DNA of 64,000 nucleotides, from NCBI GenBank assembly GCA_900708905.1, contig CAADRB010000061.1, positions 1,232,485 through 1,296,484 of the forward strand. Reading direction: 5' to 3'. Within the stretch, counting starts at the first letter, position 1. Each line of letters starts with the position of its first letter. This document shows positions 50,641 through 64,000 of the stretch, in pieces. The notes under the pieces are model-generated. The model did no database searches. It saw only the letters and a program-made list of their open reading frames with translations, and had not been told where the DNA came from. Both the position numbers and the translations under genes were made by a program. Source of the stretch: Hymenolepis diminuta. Lineage: Eukaryota > Platyhelminthes > Cestoda > Cyclophyllidea > Hymenolepididae.

Positions 50641-53509
50641 TTCGGATTTATGCATGCTTATTTAATTTTCCGGAGAAAAATTAATAAAAATTAATTCCCC
50701 TAAAAAGGAAATTCCTACTAAATAACAAATGCAATTAAAACATCGCGGATTCCAATGAATTTGGATTGATTGTAGTCACATACAAACAGAAAATAATTTA
50801 TCTTGCATAGATGAAATGTATTTGAATGGGATGAAACTAATTTTAATCTGGATTGATAAGACTTTTTAATAACATAGGAAATATTAACAAAAATTAATTG
50901 TTCTCATTATTAAGGTTATTGCAGGTCAAATTAGGTAAACTCTGGTAAGCTTTGAAACGCTCTTAATTTCAAGTACCTGCTTTGACTGTAATAAGATATC
51001 AATGAATCGGAGATGCAATCTCACATATAAGCTTGGGATGAAATAATGAAATTCAAACATTAAAATATAACTCAGGAACTGTGCTTCAAATGGGAATATA
51101 AACAACTCAAGGGTTTCAAAATTAAAGTAATACCTTTGATGTCCTGATTTCAATACCTACGTCTTCTCGATCCCCCTGCCGTTTCCACCTTAATGTACTC
51201 AATTCCCAATCAGGTGCTTTTTCATAAAAAGTAAACGTTTGTACTACCGAAATGGGTATAATAATAACGAAAAAACCCTATTTACAATTTGATCTGACTA
51301 CTTGGCAAACCCCCAGATAATATCTTTTCCGACATTAAAGAAAGAATACCTGGATCTATCCGATTTAGCCATTTCCCAACTGAATATTAGTCATCAGGAA
51401 ATAATAGGACAATGTTAAGCATTTCAATAGAATTATTAAAAATGCCTAAGTTAAAAACAGATTCAATAATAACATACTCATATCAGGGGAATAATCTGGG
51501 AATATTCAGTGAATGAAATTCCATAACACGGTATAAAGCATTATGTGAAATCGAAAACTTCTAATCAATAGATATCTTCTAAATAAATTAACAAAGTACG
51601 AATTTTTATTTGCAATTGTTTTTTTTCAAGCATGGCTTACCATTAATGTAAAGGATAATACTCAAAGAAAATACTTAAATATGGACTTTCTGACTATCTA
51701 TTTAGATCTTGACGACAAACACAGGAACTGTAAAATATAAGGGTAATTTAACATGCATTATGAACACAATAGTTCTTTCTCATAATTGTTATAAGTAACA
51801 AACAGTAATGAGAAAACATTTGCCAATAAAATACTTGCAGTTTAATCTAAAATTTTCCTATCAGAATTATGGACTTGATAGAGTACATTTTCATTTGGAA
51901 AAACCACAGTTTCCCTCATATTTTACGTTTTATTAGCTCCCAAATCAATGTTGTTAGAAATTGCCGAAGCCTTTAACGGGAATCTTGTATTTTCCACTCA
52001 ATAATTCCAATTTAATGTCTCTTTCACTTTCATTGTAGGAAAACGCGCTATATTTTAACACTGCCGGCGCCTAAAGGAATGTTTCGCGTGTCATAGAGAG
52101 AAAAGAAAATTAAAGTGATAATAAAATGAGAAAATTACTTCGTCCGTTTGAGGAAAAAAATCTCGATTCTCAGTCTCACAAGAACATAGCCCAGTTGATA
52201 TAAACTTAAGGGAAAATTACAGGGTATGATCTGGTTATTAGAAGTATCTGCTCCTCAAAGTCATTTTAATCCTACTCCGTACGATAATGAGAGGTTTGTT
52301 GAATGAAATTTAAAACCTATTTAAGCACCATAATTACTGTGTCAGCATGTTAGAAATTTGGCGAAGAAATTCCTAAATAAGTATACATATATATTCAAAT
52401 ATTTTTAAACATTCTTACGGTTGACACAACTTCGGCTTTATTTATTATATTTATTATTATAATTAAGCCTATTTGAATAGTCTGCTCAATTTGGTAGGCA
52501 TTCAATTTTCCTTCCATTTAAAATTATACAAATTTATACTTCTGGCAATTATCAGAACATACCGATGCGTTTCTTTGACTCTAAGTAACCTTTCCGTCTT
52601 CTTGTGCGATATTTCAAACCTAAGGAGGATAATCCTTGAAGCAATAGCCTAATTAATTAGATTAAGGAATATCATGTTCAAAGCTAACAATCGTCTGGTC
52701 AAATTGATTGGCCAATAGTATTCGAGATAAATTCTGGTTGGCCATGGCGTACTCAGCGAAATTTTCTATTGGCTGTATGAAATGCGTATTTAGAATCTAA
52801 TTAAAAAGCCGTTTTAGATCTTACTTTTTGAAAGAACACCCACGTAAAGAAAGTATTTTATTGAAAACTGAAATATGAAAGTGCAAGTTTATCGCACAGA
52901 CTAATAGCAGTTGTTATTCAAACTGGATCTTTTAATTAAATTTGCACTGACTGGATTTGTACATTAAATATGAAACAGGAAATACATAGATTAGATTTTA
53001 TCGACACATAACTGCTGGATTTCCGGTTTTAGATTTAAAGTAACTGGTATATTGACACTTTGAGTAGTTCAAGATAAATTGCAACAGTCATTTCCTGCTT
53101 GGATGCTAAGGATATAAGGAAAAGTTATATCGTCTTAATTTAAGTGATCAAAAGAAAATGATCGATTTAAGTTTGATTTAAAAACGGAAGTCTAAAACGG
53201 GGTTAGTAGTCTTCATTACAACATTTATTAAAATAAGGGGGGAACAACCTAAGAATTCCTTTCTTAGAAGAAAGTATAAAATTTGATTTTGTATGTAAAT
53301 GGAGCTGCTCTGCATATTAGGATAATTAAGCTAGAAAGCTTAAAACAATTTGCACTGGAGGTTTGTTCGATGCCTTTGAGATTGAACTTGTCCTTAAGAG
53401 TATTTTTATGATGGAAGGTATTTGTTATTATTATTATAACCCATGACAATGCAAATTTGCTAAAATTTTCTTCGTGGTAAATAGTACGCCCAATAAGTGA
53501 TAAAGAGGA

Positions 53510-53760
53510 GTGGATCAAAAAGGACTGATTACAAAGTCAAAGAATAAAAAGAGATACTTCATTTGATTTTTGGATTCAAATTGCATGATGTTTATGTCCC
53601 ATAGTTCAAAGTTCATGATTCATCTCCAGCTCTTATCGATTTTTTTATAAGTTGGGACGGTCAATCATGCCACTTTAATTCATTATTGCCTTTCTAAGAT
53701 TGGGAATGTAGGACGATACAAGCCTACACGATTTTAGCATATTTGTACATTCTCACAACC
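53510..53760 (+). repeat. Dispersed repeat family A, copy 3
   Basis: This copy matches copy 2 strongly over ACTTCATTTGATTTTTGGATTC and more weakly on both sides. The 3' part is more diverged. Confidence 0.6.
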
Positions 53761-56700
53761 AAGCAGAAGAGGTAGATGAAACTAGTGGAGATATTTATAA
53801 CATTGCCGAATTCACAATGGTTCACTCAAGATAGCCATTCAATGAAGATTACATCGTTGTAATCACGTATTTTAAAAATCAGTTATGCTGTATTTGATAA
53901 AAGATCGAGCATCTAGAACTACGTCTCTTATAGATGGGTGGTTATTATAAACCATGATTTGCAATTAGTAAAAATCACCTCGAGTTAGTTGTGTACAACT
54001 TATTCAGCACAAATTTTCAACTGCAAACCAATTTTTTTATTATATATTCATAAAAGAGGACGACTAAAGTAGTATGGTTAAACGATAACCGTAAGGATTT
54101 CATTAGTTAATATCTATTGTCTCATATGGTTACCTTCATGGCATAGCTGGTTGATTATTTAATTGTCAACAAAAGCTTTGCTAATAAATTTATTTTTATA
54201 TAATTTATTTTTCCTTTAGTGCAAAAGATTAATAGTTTGCAAATATTTTGCATTGACGGGAATGGGTTTGAAATTCAGTGATTTTCCCATTGAAAATATT
54301 AGCTATCTTTTTAGATTCAATTCTTCGTTGCCTAAAAACAAGGATAGCACGAAAATAAATCTCACATGCTTTCAAATAAATCTGTAATTTAGGATTCAGA
54401 TCGGAATATCTACTGATGTGATACAGATATTTCATACAAAATTTAATAAATTTGTGAAGAAATTTTATTGCTTAATTTCTCGATATAAATATATTGAAAT
54501 GAATCAGTCAAGCTAGATATTAGCTGTTTTAGTTTATTGAAGTTAACGGATAACAGAACAACAAATAGCACATCCATGAAATGAAATAAGCTTAAATAAA
54601 GACATTGTTGAAATTTTTAAATCTTCGTGCGTACATAGAGCGTTTAGATATTGGTCATGGTAAACCGATCTGCTGTAGGAACTTCTGCGTCTGTACTCCA
54701 GTGACATATTCAGAGCATTAATAATTCAGTAGAAAGGTTAAAATAACACGAATTTCGTACTTCTCAACCATCGGTCATTTTAACGTAAATCAGTAATGAA
54801 ATTGATTCTAGTCTTCAGCCTAAGTTACGACATAGATACAATTTCGGTAATACCATTTCAAATACCCCACCTATTCTGCGCTCATGCATTGAATTATTCA
54901 CGGGAGTTAAGACAGGTTATATGTTAGGCCACGTTTATTTGAATAGTAAACAACAATACCAATCTTCCTCAATATCATGAAAAATAATTAAACAAATTGA
55001 ATTTTTATGAAGAGTCAAGAAATAATATTGCCGATCATCATAAGTTATAGAAATGGGTCAAATTCCTGATAAAATGCAAGGATTTCAGTTCATAGAGTCA
55101 ATATTTCGGGAGTATAGACAAATACATTCCTCGGGTTCATGCTTAGTCTTTATACTGACAACCTACTAATAACGAATAATTTAATTAAGCAAAAGGATCT
55201 GATATATTATAAGGCGGCAAGAACGCATTCATCATTCGTCTCTTACGAAGCAAAAATAATAGTGAAACTTGCCTTGTAGTTTATTCACCCCCTCCCTTCC
55301 AAGTAATCAACATTGAAATTTAAATCCTTCAACTAGCATCAAATAAGAGTTTACTCCATGATAGTATATATATAGAAGAACCAAGGTAACCCATTTGTGA
55401 AAAATGAAGGCTAGGGTCACCAAATTACAGCAGCTAGGGCGTAGACTGTAGAGACTAGATTAGGGCTAATGAACAGCAGCAAACAGCCACCCTTATCAAA
55501 TGGGAAAATCACAAGTCGAAAGTAGATCAAAATATATTATTGAAAACTGGTGGGAATTGAGAAGGAGAAAAGCAGACAAGAATACTGAGGATGAGTGTAA
55601 GAACAAAGTGTTTGCACCGAGCGTATTTAAACTGGCATGTGTATAAAACAAGTAAATTAGCTAGTTATCACGAAGCAGAAGCGAATGAAAATCAAAAATC
55701 GCTATACAACACGTACGATTTAGGCACATGGGGGAAGGGGAGAAGTTGAGGGCATTCGGCTTTTATATGCACTCTAACTTAACAATACTGTAGCTTAAAA
55801 ACCGCTTAGAATAACACTTGCTTCCAGAATGATTTTTAGAAGCATTTGAGAGTTGTCCTTATGGTCTAATGACGTTATCTCATTGCTCTTCGGAATCAGC
55901 AATCCATATTATTAAAGAAAGATAGAGGAAAAATATAGGAATGGAGATGTGAATAATACATTATATTATTATCAGTGCCTACGAATAAACCACATACCCG
56001 CCTTAGTGATAGGAGAGTTTTAAACAGCTTATGTTAAGTGCTTTCCTTTGCTGTTAAACGAATTTGAGTTACTTGTAAAATATAAATACAAAGCAGCTTT
56101 AAAATATCCCACATCTGGCAAGAACTAATCTTACTGGAACCTACAAACCTAAGACCTAAAGGGAGGTCACGGTGTTAAAATGTTATGTTAAGAAGGCACT
56201 TATCATTATTAAATGGAACATTTTAGAAAGAATTAGTCTGTTTTCACCGTATTTTTCATTAATTCTAGACAAAATTGTAAATCCCCATTTTCTTTTACAA
56301 ACTGCTTTTTTGTTCACTCTGTAGTTGCAAAAATATTGAATATTTTCAAATTATTACACAAAGCTCTGTTGTAATTTTTAGTAGGGGAAATTAATTGTGA
56401 ATATTTTAAATGATAGGGGGCTCAATCCATTTACCTGGATTTCGGTCACGCTTGAAACATTGAGATCTGACAAATTGAATGAAACCGAATTAGACCAGCA
56501 CACAGCCCCTTTCCATTAAATAACTGTCCTAGAAGTACGCAAATTGTACATCCACAGAATAGGCTATCCATTATGGGACTATCAAAATCGAATAAGGGAA
56601 ATGAATGAGATATTTTTCATTAGTTGGACAGGAAAAATTGTGTAACATTTCAAATATCAATTTTTCTTTTTGTTCTAATAATCTAGGACTAAGCAAAAAT

Positions 56701-59700
56701 AACTGACGAATATAAATTTAGAAGTAACACTCAAACATGAAGAAGTTAGAAGAGGCTGATGAGGATATGTTAAAGCATCAAAAAAGAGTCTTATCTTATT
56801 TAAGGGCAAGATCATTTTGCAAGATATTCAAATTTGGTCTCTAAACGCCTCTTAGTTAAAGTAGACTAACCATTGAATTGAACTGAGGTGTTGATCTTAC
56901 TCCAGTGCCATATCTACAATTAATGGCAACCAAGATAATCCGTTCTTAACTAGGCATATATCAAATAAAAGAAGCTCAACAATTTACAAACTATGATTTA
57001 TCACTTACCAAAAAATTTACAAATAATGAATTTTATTGGTCGAGCATTTCTTAATTCTATCCCGAGTTATTCATGTGACTCAAGCAAAATTTACTAAGAA
57101 GTAAATTTAAGAAAGTTAACTTTGGGTGAACTCATGTGAGCTTTGCTTTTTTAAGGACGTCTGTTAATTTCGTCTACCTGAACAAACATATAACTGAATC
57201 CAGTGGTACAACCAGTCATGGACTTAAATCAACGGGTCAACAAGCTTTGAATACGGTGGTTAGATCGTCACACATAAAATTAGGAGCCAACAAAATAAAA
57301 TTGAACATTAGAACGCTACTGGGAGAGCACTAAGAATTCAAAAGGTCCAGAATGCAAATATAGTTAGAATTGTGATCCCTCGACTTTCTTGATCCCTACT
57401 CTGTTCCGTGCTTGATTAGACCGTCATATCGGAACTATTAGTATCAGACCATATGACAAGCTCCTTTCGAGACATAACGATTTAGGCATAACTGACCTCT
57501 TTTTTCGCAAATGGAAAGTCGTAATTAACACAATACAAACTATGTGAATTAGGCCTGACGAGTTCTCACCGGAGTATTTCTGGTTTATTTACGTTGTTCC
57601 AATGCGTTGCATGGACTATTTTGATTTTCTCCTTATTTGTAGATTGACACTATAAGTTTAATTTGAAACAGAAATTGAACAGACTGATATGATCATATCT
57701 TTTCTTGCATATTACACACATATTTTCATATTTCAATGTTCCTTTTAGAAAAAAAGTGGAGCAAAACCTATAATCTGCTCGTGAACAATTTCAGTAGACA
57801 AATACAAAATCCTGATTTCTCTGAATTTTAAGCTGAGAATAATATGAGGCTTTTTGACAAAGTTTAGCAAGATTTTTGTAATTTATTTATTAACACAACT
57901 AAAAATCATTATATTTCAGGAAAATATAAATTCGTCAGCTTCGAAAGGTATTATTTTTGAAAGGGAAACAAAAATGCACAATTTTGATTTTGTAACCAAC
58001 TTGAGGGAACCTCGTTCATTGAACTGCGGTAACCTAAAATGTCAGGGCAGATTTGAATGCTTTAAATCTCAGTTTACACCAGCTAAACGCTATGCCTAAA
58101 TGACGATGGGATTAGCGCAATTACCCACTCTTTGAACATGCTCAATCTTAGATGTCAATTTTTTTTCTGGTAAAAAAATTGGAACTGGGTGGTGAAATAA
58201 GTGGTCATGAAACTACAAAAAATGAAATCTCCATTCCTGAAAAACAGCACAATTTTCCTCCACCCTTCCCCAACAGTTCTGTAGAAATAATCTTCAATAA
58301 GAGGGATTTCTAAAGTATTCTGAAGGTGTTAAGGACAAGGGGACACAAATTGCAACTGGAGCTTCAGAGATAATTTTATTTTTGAAGAAGGAGGTCTCCT
58401 TATTTTAACTTTCCGATTGGTGGGATTAACATTTGGAGCCATGCATCTTTACATCCTATTGGTACCTTTAATATGAACAAAAACTCATCATATTTCCTGA
58501 ATAAATGGACCTAATAATAATAGTGAAAGTACTTTTACGTTTATACTTATTATAACCACAATTCTATGTTTTAATTTTATTATCAAATGAAATTATGCAA
58601 AAAAGTTGAACCTTAATGGCAGAATAGTAAATGACAGTTAAATGTATCGAAAAGTAAAAAGGATTTTCCAGTGAATTATCTGAATATTAAGCCAGGATAT
58701 CAAAACGAATTTACGATATTTTAAGCACCAAAAATTCTATTACTTGAAGTGCCCATTCACTTAAAAAATTCTGTACTCACAAGGATTCTAAAAAAATTTT
58801 CATTTCTATGACAAAGCAGCGTAGAGTTCTTACTCAATAGGTAAATGCCTACGAGTAATTATGTAGATATTTAATTAAAACCATACCTTCCAGAAAACAA
58901 CAGATGCAAAATGTGTGGAGGTCATAAAAATATCTTGGATACGACTTAAAAGTGAAATTAGTAGGCTAAAGTGAGATATTTCATTGCCCTCTTTTAATGA
59001 GAAAGTGCCTTTAATCATTTGCATTCGCGAAATGGTACAGCGGGTGATGGAACGGATATGATGGGGAGAATGTCTGATTTTATGAATAAATGTTGACTTC
59101 CTGTCGGTGACTGCAACGCTTTTGACCAAAACATAAGTCATACCTTAAATAACAAAAAAAACTTTAATACATATTGTAACGGCTCAGATCATCATCTTTA
59201 TTAACATTAAACCCTTCCGATTAAAATTTTAGATACAATTTAGGCAGCTACTTTATTAAATACGCAGAAAGAAGTCTACTAGATTTGGTGGACGAAAAAT
59301 GAAAAACTTATAACTGGTGCAACTTTGAAAGGTAATGATTTTAAATTAAAACTTCAATGAATGTGTTTATACCTCATTTCAAATGACTCCAAGTTACCTA
59401 CAATGTACTTCAGTTGATATTCAAGATATATATACAATAAAGAATCTCTCAATGATAAAAGGAAAAAAATTCGATCGTCTCAAATATGGCGCTTTTTGAG
59501 AGATAAAAGAAATCGCTAGAGAGGAAAAAGAAACTTTGTCTTAAAATCTGTGGTGAATTATTAGAGATCGAAGACCTTCATTCGAATGTAAATTTTCAGT
59601 TTTTATAATTTATTTGTAAATGCATATCTTGATATTCACAAAACGGAAATTAAGAAGAATAACGATGTGGAAGTGTCCCAAGAAGATACCGCCGTAAAGT

Positions 59701-62349
59701 TGATCCCAGTAATCGAGATTGAGGACCGTATGATAATGTCTGATCTTTCCACGAAGTCTCTCAAATTTTAGTTGGTAATTTAAACTGACATATATTAAAG
59801 TCATTTTGGTTTTTATTTATGATAGTGGTGAATGAAGGGGTCTTTTACATATCACCCAAATCTCTTATTTTCCATGTTGATATCGGTATTTTACAATTAG
59901 TGTTTGCGAGGAAGCATCTGAACAGGAAGAACATTAGAATAACCTAAATAGGAAATAGGAAAAGTAGAGGGAGGATGATAAAGCTAATAATATAATTCTT
60001 CCATTCATTGTGATTCACCTCTCAAATTTTCAGAATTCCGAAACTGGCTACTAAATTCTTGAGTAGTAGTTCACGTCTGAGAAGTATAAGGCCTATTGAC
60101 TGCATCGAGAAGTTGCTAGTGCCATCTATGAACAATTGTTGCTTATGACGTAAAGGGATGGTAAATGGTATTAACACGTATCATCTTCTTATGACAGACT
60201 CTAACGTAGTTCTAGGGCAAAGGTAAAAATGGACCCAGTATTTTATTTTCGTTTTCGGTATTTTTTCGTAAGAAATAAAATATCAACATACACTTTTTCA
60301 TTCACCGATAGATTCCAAATCTGTTATCAGCGTTAGGTTTGGTCAAAAAATTGAAAATTTTGCCCAATTTAATGTCCCTTAAGCGTCTAACTAAAATCTC
60401 CTAACGTTATTTAATAAAAAACATGTCTGCAATGTTACGGAAAATTTAAATGAATATTGAGATCTCAGATCAAATAACAAAATCGTCAACTGTTTAAACG
60501 GATGCTAAAAATAAGGTCGTTGATATAATTGGTAAGATCAAATAGAAAAGAAGACGACCACTCGCTTTCAGGTATGTATGAACAAATATTTATCATTCAT
60601 TGACGTTATAAGTCTCTTCTTTAGCTCTACTTTATGGAGTAACTGTGTAAACAATTGCCCTTTTTAACATAGAGCGTAATCATTTTCTAAACTTTTCAAT
60701 AAAAGTGCAATATTGCACATTATTTACTTTATAATTTTGCTTTAAATTTTGAAAATTCACCTCGCATATTAACTTCCTTTTATAATTTTTTTGAAGGTTT
60801 TGTTTATATAGATTAATTTGCTTACGTCCAAATGCATGGTAAATGCAGGGGAATTTATGGGAGCGTTTATCAGGTATTTATTTCCGTTGCAACTGGCGTA
60901 AAGTCACTTTCTGAAAAAAACCAAGTACCGCGACATCCGGAACACTAAAATGCACACACGAAATTTGTCCTGGGACTGAGTTGAACACCGAAAGTAATTC
61001 CACCTAATAAGATCGAATTTCATGGGAAAAACTTACAAATACTTAGAATATGCTTGCATCTCTTAGTGGAAAGCATTTATAAGATTAAATGAACTGGACC
61101 AATTAGGGGAATGAGTAGTTAGGGGGCAGTTGTGAATATTAAATATCTCTGATGAGTATTTTGTTTGTTCGAGGGGTGAGTCAGAACTAATGATACAAAG
61201 AAGCGTGTTTATCAAACTTATCTTCCTATCTCTTTGTAAATTATTACTTCGTGTGTTTCATAGCGATGACTGCAGAAAATGTCATTTTCATCTGAGATAT
61301 CTGATATTCAGCAATGAAGTATGCTGCCGAGCTTTGAAGTAGGAATTTCATGGTTTCTGTAATTTCAGAAGCTGTTGTTGATATTACATTGTTTTTAATA
61401 TCATATATTTAATGTTTTGTAGTAGTGATATTCCCTAAGTGCAGCCACATTATAAAAAAACGTTATGAGGATTTTTTCAACAAACTATTCATTACAATGT
61501 TTATTTAATTTGCAGGAATTAAAGGTTACCTGTTAAAGTGCACATAGCACGTATTATTATGAGGGAATATCGTAAAAAATGTTTTGAAATGTTATTTTAA
61601 CTCCTATTTAAACACTTTCAATCGCTCTATAATAAGCCACGATAATTTGTCAAACTAAAGGTTTTAAAAATAGAATAAAGCTTTACTGTAGAAGAGATTG
61701 CATTAATTTTGCATTAACCCCAGAAATTCAGCCTGGAAAATCAAGGCATTAGCAATTGTACCAACCGCATTTTGTCAGTCTCAACGGACTTTGTTTCTTT
61801 TAAAGTATTAACAGGGAGACAGGGATTTCATTTTTTTTTCCCATTAGGTCCTGCAAATCAAGATTGTCATTGTCTAACAAATAGACTGGTTAATTGTTAA
61901 GCAAAAATTAGATTATAGTGATTAAATTTTATCTTTTTTTTCAATTTTTGGATCATTTTGTTGGAATTTTTAAAGATTACTCCAGCGTAACTTGTATTTC
62001 GACATTGTTACTGCAGTACTATATTAAAATAATCTTAATTCCATTGAATTAATGTTTACTTTTTTTCTATCTTATAAACAGAATTTTGATACTTTCAGAA
62101 TATTCTGTGGAAAACATGAAGTTTGTAAATATTATAAAGACAGATAAATACGTAAATATAAGTTGAAATTTTCAAATATAACACTTACAAGCTGCTAAAC
62201 TAAAGAATTTGAAGGCTTTCGCATTTCGAATATGTACGAGATTTTGCAAGTAATGATTTAGAATAAGTGCAGCAGTTATATTTATCTTCACTGTAGTTAA
62301 TATTTGAATTCACGCAAATTTACAAAATATAGTAATAATTATTGCAGTA

Positions 62350-62640
62350 AATACTCATTCTAACTCACACGATTGCGCAGATTCCCCCTGTACTGCGCAC
62401 TGCCCTATCTCTGCGCTAACTGTCTCCTGCTCATCAACAAACAAAGAACGTGAAATTTTGTTTCCCACCTTAAAGTACCTCATTTCGCCTGCTTTTTACA
62501 AACAGGATTTCACACATTCGGTGCTGGTGCCTCCCTTTCTTTCCAACTGCTCTTTCTACATCTTCCAACTTTCCACCCTCATTCGTTCCTGATTGCACAA
62601 TATACACGTTGTCCAAATTGACACTTGGCTTTCATAGTAT
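62350..62640. other. GC-enriched, pyrimidine-rich island
   Basis: This block near the right end of the window contains TGCGCAGATTCCCCCTG, TGCGCACTGCCC and long C/T stretches, in sharp contrast to the AT-rich flanks. It has no open frame of note. A promoter or conserved regulatory element is possible, but unproven. Confidence 0.25.
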
Positions 62641-62879
62641 TCATAGTCTTAATTTTAGTTAGTCTTAAGATCATTAGTTCAAAGAGGGGATATCCTGCTT
62701 AAATCAGCTTTACTATAGAAATTCGGGTTACTTCATTATCTTCAAGATTCCATTTCCTCACTCACAAATTTCATTCAAGATCCGATTGCTAAGTAGACAT
62801 ATTTTAAAGGCTTATTATAGTTACCCAGAATGATATAAAAATATAATTTTTAAGTGCAGGAGGTAACGGACTTTGAATA

Positions 62880-63215
62880 AAAGGGAATCCAACATGGTTA
62901 AAGGGAAGAGGATCGGAAAGGTACAGAGAGCAACGTTAAGGTATCAAAAAGATTTACTTTGTTTGACTTTTGAACTCGAGTTGTACAATATTTACTAAAT
63001 CGACCGTTCACGCTCTAAAATTCAAATTTTGCGATTAATTCACTGAATTGCCTCAAATACTTGTCAGAGATGTTCAGTGTCTATTATTTAATCGAGAAGG
63101 TTTGATCTTGACATTTCGATTCATTTTGCCCCTCCAACGGTTAAGGAAATAAGTGATCTTGAATGATAATCCGCAGTTTACAGTTTTAACGTAGCAGAAA
63201 TGAGGTATTCTGTTG
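62880..63215 (+). repeat. Dispersed repeat family A, copy 4
   Basis: This is the copy that aligns with copy 2 over the longest span, from AAAGGGAAGAGGATCG through TTCACGCTCTAAAATTCAA and GATGTTCAGTGTCTATT to GCAGTTTACAGTTTTAACG. Many substitutions separate the two, so the family is old. Confidence 0.65.
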
Positions 63216-64000
63216 TAACTATTTCAAAAAATTTCAGTCAGTATAATAATTAAAATCGATTTGAACATTATTGGGCATCATGTAAATCATTTTATGGTAA
63301 AAATGACCGCGGTGTTTCTCTGAAATTATTTTTGATTACATTTTTGAAAATATTTCATTCACTAATTTTTAAAAATGTCACTGGAAGTTTTTGAACACAT
63401 AAGTCTAACTTGAACTCATAAAGACATTAAGCCAATTTGAGCAGAGCCTTAGTAATAAAGAAAACAATATACAAAGAACCAATTTTATCCATTTCCTATA
63501 AACCGTTTATTTATACTTATAGAACGCAAAATGCTATTATTATTATCCCAATGTTTTGTCTACAAATTCTTTAATTCTACAACAGATTTATAATTAATCA
63601 CGCCCATCATACACTGTGTACGTTAATTAAGATTTAAAAAGTTTTAAAGTAAATAATTTGTTTAATTTTAGTTTTTCTAAATTACTTTGGAGATAGTTGC
63701 CGTTGATATGCTCATTAATATTTAAGTAAAATAAATTCATTACAGTCTTCATATGATTAAAAATGCAATACATCGATTATTTTTATCAATTTCCAATAAT
63801 CAGTTTTGATTGAATTTAAAGTGAATTCATTTAAATATATCAATTTTATCCTCTTACAAAGAAAAGTGAATTATCGAAGAATAATACTTTTCACACTGGA
63901 AGAAAATTAATGAACTGAATTTGCAACTTAATCTTTGTCCACGAAATTAAAATAGTTGTAAAGTCTAATACATCACCATTACACAAGTGTGTTCTCAATA

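Larger units (their letters stand above)
31292..64000. other. Gene-poor region upstream of protocadherin
   Basis: In more than 32 kb I see no exon that belongs to a recognisable protein. Open frames are short, apart from one of 186 codons on the - strand in a GC-enriched patch (37362-37922). The region may contain the protocadherin promoter and untranslated first exons, plus distal regulatory DNA. It also carries old repeats (listed separately). No tRNA or rRNA was recognised. Confidence 0.55.

Overview
The window is AT-rich eukaryotic DNA with two recognisable protein-coding genes, both split by spliceosomal introns. They lie tail to tail. A muscle troponin T gene is on the + strand (coding span 4829-7753). 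A large seven-repeat protocadherin gene is on the - strand (coding span 31291-11506). I assembled both by joining in-frame exons between GT/AG junctions, and every junction keeps the reading frame. A bilaterian animal is certain. A parasitic flatworm, probably a tapeworm, is the best guess. It rests on the troponin T, on a non-clustered seven-EC protocadherin with a long tail, on the base composition and on the mix of short and very long introns. The species cannot be named from the sequence alone.

Layout. 1-4720 holds no recognisable gene. 4797-7753 is troponin T, with eleven ordinary exons plus tiny candidate exons of 3 and 6 nt. 7754-11241 is its 3' side and the convergent intergenic spacer. 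11242-31291 is the protocadherin, with nine coding exons, one intron of 9.3 kb and another of 2.8 kb. From 31292 to 64000 I see no convincing coding exon. This stretch is AT-rich DNA with old dispersed repeats, a diverged duplicated block, a possible Tc1/mariner-like relic and several GC-enriched islands that could be promoters, untranslated exons or enhancers.

The two genes have no evident shared job. Troponin T anchors the troponin complex to tropomyosin on thin filaments. The protocadherin is a type I membrane adhesion protein of about 1521 residues: signal peptide, seven cadherin repeats, one membrane helix and a cytoplasmic tail of about 363 residues ending in a glutamine-rich segment. 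There is no bacterial-type operon, CRISPR array, rRNA or convincing tRNA.

The most interesting observation is the micro-exon content of the troponin T gene: two near-identical 6-nt candidates in one intron, and a 3-nt candidate nearer the 5' end. All keep the frame. I found no clearly new biological system.
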